From assembly GCF_020382885.2 (NCBI RefSeq), contig NC_058499.1, forward strand, positions 12,881,872 through 12,945,871: a DNA stretch of 64,000 nt, read 5' to 3'. This stretch comes from Scatophagus argus (Eukaryota > Chordata > Actinopteri > Scatophagidae). Numbering within the stretch: position 1 is the stretch's first letter; every line of letters starts with the position of its first letter. The translations under genes were made by a program, and so were the position numbers. The notes under the pieces are model-generated. The model saw only the letters and a list, made by a program, of their open reading frames with translations. It had not been told where the DNA came from and made no database searches. Of the stretch, positions 55,600-64,000 are shown one piece after another.

Positions 55600-58500
55600 G
55601 TGAAAAGAAAAATGAGAGTTGAGAGATAAAGTTTGGATAGCCTGGCAGCTGTGGTTGTGATTGAAATATGTATCTCATTAACAACGGAGCTGCTCCTCCC
55701 AGAAGGGTTATAATATTCAAGTACATTAGTCCCTAATTTGTCTTGATTGTGACCCTGCAAACTGAAGTGAAATACAGCTAATATTTATTGTACCACACAA
55801 ATATAAATTTCTTTCAATTCACAGATTTTCTTTTGTTTTGAATAGTTGATAATCTCCTGTATCATTAATTATCAAGCCAGTGATATACATTATTGGTCAA
55901 CGTCAATTTGATTTTTATTTTAGATATTGTGTTTGAAAAATCACACAGTACTAACTGTTTTAGAGCGACACATCCACTCTAAGCCAAAGTTAAGCTGTCT
56001 CATCTCTTCTTTTTTTTTTTTTTTTTTTTTTTTACCCAAATGAAGCTGTAGCCTCAGATTAAGCTCACACTGCAATCCAAGCAGCACAGTTTACAATCTG
56101 TTGGGGTAATTTGGTCACTGGGCTCATTCTTTGGAGATAAAGAACAAAGTGTCAAGAGACAACTGAGTGCTTAAGGCGCACACTACTAGAAGCACATGTG
56201 TATCAGCAGACTTGAATCCACAGACAGAAAATATTAAGTATAAATAAATAAGTGTAAGCACACAAAATGACATGTTTGTAAAAATTTGCCGTTCAGGTTC
56301 TCAACTGTTGCTACAGCCCAGAAATAACAAGATAAATAACAAAACTAGTATCTACATTGTTTTTTTTTAAATGATTTTAAGTTGATTACAGTGTGCCCTG
56401 ATAGATCTGTGCACTAAAGGCTGTCATGAGAAAATGCTTCCTTATGAATACTCACAAACAGAGATACAGCTTTCACATGTTGCGGTCATCTCATGTTTAT
56501 CATTGACATTGTGAAGCATCGTTTATATTGCCAAGTTTGAATTACAAATGTACTTAATTTTAAACAGAACAAATAAACTTTATTCCACTTTTCATCGCAG
56601 TTTAAAGATTTAACATTGGAATAGAAGGCTTTTCTAAGGCCTCTCTGTAAATCAAGAAAATATTTAAGAACACTGTTGTGTCAATCTAAAAATTGTGCAG
56701 TTTGAGCTCAGAATCACCCAGGTGATCAGGTGTAATTGAAAGCCACACATTTGAGCCAGTTAGTATGTGACTCATTGAATTTTGTTTAGACATATGTAAC
56801 AATATTGACTAAATAAGTGTTTCTCAGTTAAAGTGCAACACAGATCCCTCCATCATTAGATACCATTGCAGGTGAAAGAGAGAGAGAGGGGATTGGAGGG
56901 GATTACAACTTGTCTTGTTCATGCGATGAGACATGTAAATACACCAACAGTTAATCAAACCTTGCATACACAAGACATAAAGCAGGTATCAACAGTCAAT
57001 CCCATCAAGCATATGCAAACACATCCACGATAATCCCATTTTAACATGTGTGAGTAAACACAGAGCCAAAATGGAAATGGCGAATATATCAGCGGGTCAA
57101 AAAAAATTTCAGAAATCAGTTAGCAGTTTATTTGGCTTGTGTTATGTTATTATTCATTATCAGATTGCTTCAATGATGTTTAAAGGCATGAAGAGGCAAA
57201 AGTATCACATATTTCACAAAAAAGAACATTTAGACACATTTTAGAAAAATGTTGCATTATTTTTATCTTGTCTTTTTCAAACTTACCTTGGGACCCAAGA
57301 TGAAAGCCTCACAGACGTGTTTTTAACTTACGTCTCGAATGCTCTGAACGCTGCTGTGCTTTAGTAGAAACCTATAGAGGCCCGGGTTCATTTATCTCAC
57401 ATACCGTTAGCCACATGGTCAATGTATTGTAGGGTTAGGGTTAGTCAGTCACGCACCTCATTAGTCAGGATACCTTTTCTCTAATGGCTGATGTTTTTGC
57501 AGCTCATTTAGAATGTTTATACTGCTCATTTTAATCAATATGTATGCACGCTTTGCAAGCTCTTTGATTTAGCATCTACCAAAATATCAGGGACAAACTA
57601 CCATGTTTCGCAAATTGTTTGTCTTATTCTTGCTATTCACTGACCCCATAGGAGTCCAACAAAATGCAACAATGTGTACAGAGAGAAACTGAAGGTATGA
57701 ATCATATATTTTGTGGATATGTGTTAAGCAATATGGAAAACGACACTCTTGTACAGTTAGTTTTTCTTTATTTAGGTTTAGTCTTTATTTTAGACAGTGG
57801 AAATGGATACTGTGTGTACTCTTATGTTGAGTACGCCTTATTCTGCTTATGATATTTGGACAGGTCTCTTGGAAACAATGATTTTAATCTCAACAAGACC
57901 TTACCAAGCAGAGAAAAAAAAAATCAGTAAAATAAATAAATAAAATTAACAGCCTGCTTTTCCAGTGTCCTTCGTTAGTTTTAGTTGATTTTTTTTTATA
58001 TAAGAAAGGAGAAAATGCTGGTTAAAATGCGCAGAAACTCCATCAATAACGAATTTGCATTTCAGGATTGGTTTTCATTTAATTCTGCCAAAAATTGCTC
58101 CTGGGCACATAGCAGTTTATCAGTGATACTCACAACACATGATTAGTCAGTGGTAACAAAGCTCATATTCAACTTACACTCTTATACTCATTACCCAGGT
58201 ATTTCTACATTTTGCATTCATTCTACAGCATAAATCATTTCTATGCCCTGCATGCATGTCCACTGTAGAACAGGCACAAGAGGAGTGCGCAAATGCGTCC
58301 AAGTGTGCGTCTCAGCATGGGGCTTAAAGGCCTGTAAGCTTGCTGACAGCTCAACAGCAGAGGCAAGAGGGTCAGCTGCACCCTCACATTAACATTAACA
58401 GGGCAGAGGGCATCAGAGGAGCGGTCTAATAATGTCTCTCCTGGAATACAGCAGATTACACATCGCTAATTTTAACAGCTGCTTGCTCCATTCTAATGCC

Positions 58501-58991
58501 ATAAGGGGACACACAGCTCAAACAAACTGCGGAATCAAAAGAGACTCGCAGCAAACTTTCACTTTAACCGGCACACCTGTCTGTGAGCCGAGATAAAAAA
58601 AAAAACAAAACATCAACAGTACAGACTACATCAAATTAATTGATTTCCATTTGGACTAATTAATCCTCGGGCAGGTGTCAGGAGCTGCTTATTCGACAAA
58701 TATGCGTTTAATTAAACGCACACGGGCGCAGGGATTGTGCCCACGCAGACGGTCCTGTGGAAAAAACTCCCTCAGCACCCTGGCAGGCGCCACCGCAGCC
58801 ACCCGGAGATTTCAATAATAAAAGCAGCGGTTCAAGTGAAGCTTTGTTTTATGGAGCTTTAGTTCAAAATTAAAAGGACGCGGACAAAGCGGACAACAGG
58901 GAGTACAGATGAGTCGGTAAACGCGATAAAGCTCAAGTGCGCACTTTCTCAGCACACCTCGCATCAAAGAAAAGTGAAAAGCTGGACTCAC
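55600..58991 (-). other. ano2 intron 1, non-coding
   Basis: A/T-rich with a 24-nt T-run (56010-56033), a GGGTTAGGGTTAG fragment near 57432 and short A-runs. ORFs of 60-65 codons (57050-57244, 57664-57852) look like chance frames. Confidence 0.6.
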
Positions 58992-59150
58992 CAGTGTTCG
59001 TGGAGGATCAGTCCTTCGCTATGGAGATGGATGACAAGACGCGCGAGGTGCACAGCCTGGCGAGGGGCTGAGATGGTGGACAATCCGCGCGCGCTCCCGG
59101 AACCCCTGGCTTAACACGCGCGAGCACAGGGCGGCTAATTCCCTGATCGT
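58992..59150 (-). promoter_or_regulatory. ano2: ano2 non-coding first exon and CpG-rich promoter
   Basis: A donor CACTG/GTGAGTCC follows 58992 in gene orientation. The block 58.7-59.15 kb is the most CpG-dense part of this region (GCGCGCGCTCCCGG, ACACGCGCGAG). No ATG is present between 59150 and the donor, so this is 5'UTR. The first intron would then span 55.6-58.99 kb. Confidence 0.55.
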
Positions 59151-59198
59151 TTCATAGCAGAGAGAAGGAAGGTGTGATGCATATTACCGCTGCAAGAG

Positions 59199-59201
<3 letters not shown>

Positions 59202-59230
<29 letters not shown>
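59202..59230 (+). repeat. (GT)n microsatellite upstream of ano2
   Basis: A pure GT run about 0.1 kb 5' of the proposed ano2 first exon. Confidence 0.93.
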
Positions 59231-59232
<2 letters not shown>

Positions 59233-60016
59233 GCCAGAGAGGGAAGAAAGAGCTTACAGGTGACCAGACGTGAAAGTGAACCTTGCCTACCCTCTGCAGG
59301 CGTACAGCTCAGAGGACGGGAAAAATATATATAAATCAGTCGGTGTAAGTGTCTCACACCGGGCGGCAAATATGAATTATTTTCCGTTATTGATTATAAG
59401 TTCTTTATTTCCATTAATCAAACATAATACCGGTCAATAACCCCGCTTTCTTTGAAATATAGAAAAGCAAGTTATTATAATATGACCTGCCCTTTGCTTT
59501 TTGTGCAAATGCACTGGCTTTTCCGCGGTTCTGTAAATGTTCAGATCCTTTATTTGATTATTTCAACAAAACTGCAATACAAGAAAACCTCATTAACCCA
59601 TTACAGGTAAACACTGCACTGAAAATGTCACTAAAATGAAAGCGTGTATTACTGGCAAAATGCAGCCTACTTAAAGCATCAAAAGTAAAATTTGGCGTCT
59701 GGTGGGTGACTTTAATATTGTACTTTTATTTATCACTGTATTAAGGTAGCCAAGGTAATTTGTTTTAAAATCTTAACCTGTAAAGTAATTACTGTTAAAC
59801 TGTCAAATACATCTTGTGCAGTAAAAAGTACAAACTTTACCTTTTTTGATCCAACATTGATCAAAATTTTCTTTAAAATTCATAAATATAACCTGATGAA
59901 ACAAAAATCAGAAACTTGTTTTCATTTTTTAACAATTTACACATTTATGTAGAAATATTCAGATTAAAATAAAACACAGACAGAAAAGTAGTGCTTATAG
60001 AAATGGACAGATGTGT
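59231..60016. other. Intergenic gap between vwf 3' end and ano2 promoter
   Basis: Under 1 kb, A/T-rich over most of its length, with no ORF or repeat of note beyond the GT run at its edge. Confidence 0.55.
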
Positions 60017-60022
60017 TTTATT
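60017..60022 (-). terminator. Polyadenylation signal of vwf
   Basis: TTTATT gives AATAAA in gene orientation, 142 nt after the vwf stop codon. Confidence 0.6.
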
Positions 60023-60163
60023 GTTATTTTTGTTGTTATGTTAAATGTAAATGCCTTTAAATGGAGCCATTTATGCTGTTTTATATGTGTATGTTTTGCA
60101 TGGATACATACATACAATCTGTATTTATAAACTCTCTCTCTCTCTCTCTCTTCCTGTTTTTCT

Positions 60164-60349
60164 TTAAGTGCAGTGTTTGGACAGACAGTCGCACGCAGTG
60201 ACAGACAGGACGGTGTGGTGGCTTCGCGTGCCGTTGGCACACAGGACGGGAACGTTGAGAGGCTCTGTCGCCACAGCAGAACAACACACACACTCCTGCT
60301 CCACGGCAGCCCTCTCCAGGGAGTACATGGACTTACTGCGGCATTTGCC
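60164..60349 (-). CDS. vwf: vwf last exon: C-terminal cystine knot (CTCK)
   Basis: 61 codons plus stop, from a CTGTCAG acceptor. It contains [33 protein letters not shown] and the final CDCLSKHC. The cysteines required for the knot and for tail-to-tail dimerisation in the ER are present, along with an N-glycosylation sequon (NGT). The stop is TAA at 60166-60164. Confidence 0.94.
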   Translation of the reverse strand, partial: GKCRSKSMYSLERAAVEQECVCCSAVATEPLNVPVLCANGTRSHHTVLSVTACDCLSKHCT

Positions 60350-60499
60350 CTGACAGACAGAAGGACAGATGGACAGCACCCCAGGGAGAGAGAGAAAGGT
60401 TGGGACAGTGAGGGACAGTGTTTTGATTTCATTGAACTTTGTAGGTTAATCCTGGGGTGGAAAGAGCATTAATCATTCTTAAATGTGTGAGTGTGTGTG

Positions 60500-60533
<34 letters not shown>

Positions 60534-63500
60534 CTTACCTCACAGTAGTGTAGCTCTATCTGTTGTTCTGATTGGCAGTCATCCACTTTGATGTAGTTAA
60601 GTGTTCCCGCTGTCCTTCGACATTCTGGCTCCGTACCTTCACACATGCACACCTTCTTATTAAAATCAGAGCTTCCAGAGTTTGTAAAAATAGCATCCCA
60701 GTCTTTACACAGCTTTACTTACACATTTCACAGCAGGTTGTTCCAATCTGGGTGACTTTCCCCTGAAAACAAAAGAGGAGAGAAAGATTTATTACAAAGG
60801 CATGTCAGATACAGAGGTGAAAGTGTGGGAATATTGTGAAACAGTTGGAGGGCAGTTTGCACAGCGGTCGCACCCCCTGGTCCAGGCAAGCTTGGCGGTT
60901 AAAAGGAGGGCAGGTGGTGATTTTGGTCTGCAGGACAAGATCTCCTTTACTGTTTAGACTGCAGGTATACAGGTTGCAACCATCCTCACTAGTGGTGTTC
61001 ACCTGGAGGGAGAGAGGAGCACATGTACATACAGTATTTATGTCCATCCCTGCTGTTGAAAAACTGTTGTCTCCATTTTAATATACACTAAAGTAAACAA
61101 ATTAATACAAAATATTACACTTCTAATATGGTCAAACTTTTGCCAGCTGCACTAATATTGTGTGATAGACTAAAGAATACCATAGTGTAATAAACAGCAT
61201 ACTAGAATAGTATAACATACTTTAGAATAGTCTGGTATGTAGTATAGTATAGTAAAGTAGGGTTTATTACAGTATAGTTTAGCATTGATTAGTAACATAC
61301 TTTATATATAGTTTAATACAGTATGGTGTAAATATATGGTGTATAGTATAGTGCAGGTAAGCAAAGTTTAGTTTAGCTTAATTTAGTATAGTATGGCATT
61401 GCATAAGACAGTATGTTGCTAAAACCAGCCAACAACGATAATTATTATTTATAATTATAATTATGATTGCTTGCAGGTAGGTGAAATAATACATCATTAA
61501 TGAAGAAAATTTAATTATATTCTATAAAAGTGGAGATATTCTAAACGCTTTTTTTGTCTCCCCACACAAAAAGTGAGCGACAATGTGCACATTTACGCAC
61601 AAGGCATCAGAAAGCATCATAACTTTATTGATTATTTCAAATTCTGGACCTGCTGACAGAGTCGTTCGAGATGTCATGTTAATTACGTTCTGCGTTCTTC
61701 TACTCATCCAAAAGCTCACACTAGACACTCCAGGTTCATACAGTGAAAGTGTTTGGAGTGAACTACAGCAGTTGTCCTCCTGATAAATAATGAGCGCCAT
61801 ATCTGAAAAAATTACTAAAAGCTTAAAGTTTGTCAAGTTTACTGAGTTACATGGAAACATCTAAAGTTATTAAAATCACTCATACAACACACAATAAAGA
61901 AATCACCCTGAGAGCTCACACTACTCAGCATAATTCAATAGGCAATATAGTCTGAAGGGACTGGTATGGCTGGAGTTAAACGTCAATGTCAATCAGAGGA
62001 AATAATTTGTATAATTTGTGGGCGATTATGCACACAGATTTGGCTGATCTGCACATCACTACTACAGAATGTGTGCTTTCTGTGTGTGTGAAAGGGTTCA
62101 TGAGTATAAGACATCATTTTGTTCTGCAAAGCGCCTACCTGCACATTGATCAGTTTTCCATCTGGCCTTTGCATAAAGCAGGCAGTTGGAACACATCGAC
62201 CACAGCAAGCATCTTCCTCCTTCTGCAGAGTGTATCCCTGAAAACATAGTGGTTAGCGCTGCACGTTAGTTCATAAAGGAAGACATCGGGAGGACGTTAC
62301 TGTATATACAAATAATTACATAAATCTTGCAGTAATTCACTATTTACCTCTGTGAATTCAGTGACCGACAGAAAACGATCTGGTCGCAAGTTAGTGATGA
62401 ACAGAGAGGGAATGTGGTTCATGATAACTGAATGTAATGGTTAATCAGGATCATGATGGTGATAAATGACAATGGTAATAATAAAAAATAATGATGCCTA
62501 CCATGGGGCAAGAGGGACACCTGGTTTTCCTGCAGGACAGTCTGTATTTTTTCACAGCACCAGCCTCCACCATACACTCACAGTGTGTACACACATCCAC
62601 CATCAGCCTCTCCCCCGCCTGTACGAACACACACAGATCAAGATGGAGCACTGGCAAAATGTTTTCAGACAAAAGAAGAGCGCTTCTTTTCTGCATGACT
62701 TACTCCTATCACAGTGTGGTTGAGGACACAGGCATCCATGGGAGCTACAGGGAGGAAAGCACAAAACAGTTTAAACAGTTTTTAAACAGTTTACCGAACC
62801 CTGGGCTCATTGAGACCGGGTCATCATAACTGGCACTGGGATGACATCAGTATGAGAGTGTCACCTGCTGGACGGACGCTACAACTGCAACTTGGCATAG
62901 ACATTGTGTGTATATTAAATAACTAAACCGTGTGCATGTGTGTTTACCGCATTGGCAGCGGGGGCAGCAGTCCTGTGTGTCGCAGCGTAACTCGGTTCCC
63001 AGCGGGCAGGACGGAGTGTCCATAGCGGAACAGCTGATGTTTGTGGCAGAGATGAACACCTCATTTTTCACTTTCACACACTGTTGCAGCACGCATTTCT
63101 CACGTGGAGACTGCCATACCTCTCCCACCTGTGAACAGAAATTAAAATCAAATATGACAGAAGAGAAACTGCGCATCAACAGTATTTGTCTCTTTCCTGG
63201 ACTTAGAGCCAGACAGACATTGCCACAGCAGATCGATTGTTATTTAATAAAAGACATTAAGCTGTAAATGAAATTCTATCTGCAGTTCTGCTGTTGTGAG
63301 AGATAAGTTATTTTTTTTTTAATAACTTGTACTAAATCTGTGGGGTTTGCCATGTTGGACACTAAGAATTGGTTGCCACTATTATTTAGTTATTTATAAT
63401 TTCTCTACACACATACACGTCTGAGTTTCCCCCCAATCAGTGTGTCCCCTCGCATCTGTCCCTCTGACTCCACACAGCTGGTTGGTGTGCACTTCCCACA

Positions 63501-64000
63501 GCACTCTCCGTTTGATGGGCTGTATGTGGAGCCCTGAAATATATAATAAATATATAACAATTAGTAGTTAGAGAAACATAATGCATAAATTATATTTGGT
63601 GTGCATGTGTTTGTGTGTCTCACCAGAGGGCAGTTTCGATCACACACAGGCGGCGTGCACTGAGCAATGTGCAGCAATTTGTCTTTGTCCTGTAGCTGCG
63701 TGCAAGTGCACTTCTTGCACCCTTCCTCCCATTCACCCCCCAGTGGGTGAACCACGCCATCAACCACACACACCTGAAAAGACACACAGTGATAAAACAG
63801 GAAAGTTTAAACAGTTACAGTGCAAAAAATAGAAACTGCTACATCCAAACACACGCTCACCTTGTCTGGCAGGCAGCTGGTTTCCGTGCAGCCACAGTCG
63901 TTGGTAGAGGAGGACGTGATGAATCCAGCAGGGCAGGTGTGGGTGGAGTTCTGGCAATTGCACACACACTCAAAGACGTCACAGCATTTGGTCTTTTTCA
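60164..64000 (-). CDS. vwf: vwf, von Willebrand factor, C-terminal part
   Basis: Secreted multimeric glycoprotein that bridges platelets or thrombocytes to vessel wall and carries factor VIII. Eleven exons are in the window: 63861-64000 (cut by the edge), 63624-63773, 63417-63533, 62948-63128, 62704-62744, 62502-62618, 62139-62237, 60874-61002, 60723-60762, 60539-60636, 60164-60349; 431 residues. They cover the last VWC modules and the C-terminal cystine knot. Matches to human VWF include [69 protein letters not shown] and [11 protein letters not shown]. The cysteine spacing is preserved throughout. An RGD is kept. Linkage to ano2 is the same as in human. The gene continues beyond the right edge. 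Confidence 0.95.
60502..60531 (+). repeat. (GT)n microsatellite in a vwf intron
   Basis: A 30-nt GT run ending eight bases before the donor of the exon at 60539. Confidence 0.93.
61003..62138 (-). other. vwf intron, non-coding
   Basis: The largest vwf intron in the window. The part at 61.1-61.4 kb is made of degenerate TAGTATAGTATAGT-type units (a diverged TAGTA minisatellite). No exon was found. Confidence 0.6.
63417..63533 (-). CDS. vwf: vwf exon carrying the integrin-binding RGD
   Basis: 39 codons in phase 0. RGD is encoded at 63452-63444 within [11 protein letters not shown]. In human VWF the C4 module has an RGD that binds platelet integrin alphaIIb-beta3; the alignment places this one at the same site. 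The donor is the second of two overlapping GTs (CGT/GTATGT), which keeps the frame into VGEVW. Confidence 0.88.

Noticed and set aside
57430-57450. GGGTTAGGGTTAG, telomere-like
   Set aside because: Under three units, far from any chromosome end signal; likely chance or repeat-derived.

Overview
The window is vertebrate nuclear DNA, almost certainly from a teleost fish and probably a percomorph. The genes are intron-split with consensus GT-AG junctions, introns are short, CA/GT microsatellites are dense, and several short dispersed repeats resemble families common in percomorph genomes. There are no bacterial-type operons, CRISPR arrays or rRNA/tRNA genes that I can see.

Six protein-coding genes are recognisable, all on the minus strand, so transcription runs from high to low coordinates. 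From right to left: (1) the 3' part of vwf, 60.16-64.0 kb, entering from beyond the right edge and covering the last VWC modules and the C-terminal cystine knot; (2) a complete ano2-like anoctamin, 41.8-55.6 kb coding with a non-coding first exon near 59.0 kb, 27 coding exons and about 1321 aa; (3) a complete ceramide synthase of the cers3/cers2 type, 35.3-38.8 kb coding, 10 exons, 374 aa; (4) a complete cfap161, 31.7-34.7 kb, 8 exons, 291 aa; (5) a complete slc5a7-like choline transporter, 24.1-28.3 kb, 8 exons, 541 aa; (6) the 5' end of igf1r, with exon 1 at 19.2 kb and exon 2 at 10.1-10.65 kb, the rest lying beyond the left edge. I placed exon boundaries by hand from splice sites, reading phase and remembered human orthologues. 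Every exon length agrees with the phase of its neighbours.

The left third (1-24 kb) is mostly igf1r intron 2, exon 2, intron 1, exon 1 with its 5' leader, and intergenic DNA. The right two thirds are compact, with genes 1-7 kb apart. The genes do not form a pathway: IGF/insulin signalling, choline transport, an axonemal protein, ceramide synthesis, a Ca2+-activated Cl- channel and haemostasis. The interest lies in synteny (ano2-vwf adjacency kept, joined to genes whose human counterparts lie on 15q and 2q) and in gene-level details: a 12-nt microexon in ano2 equivalent to ANO1 segment c, a long acidic and internally repeated ano2 C-terminal tail, a perfect RFX X-box in front of cfap161, a shortened slc5a7-like tail, and a splice donor made from a GT microsatellite. 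I found no clear candidate for an entirely new biological system.
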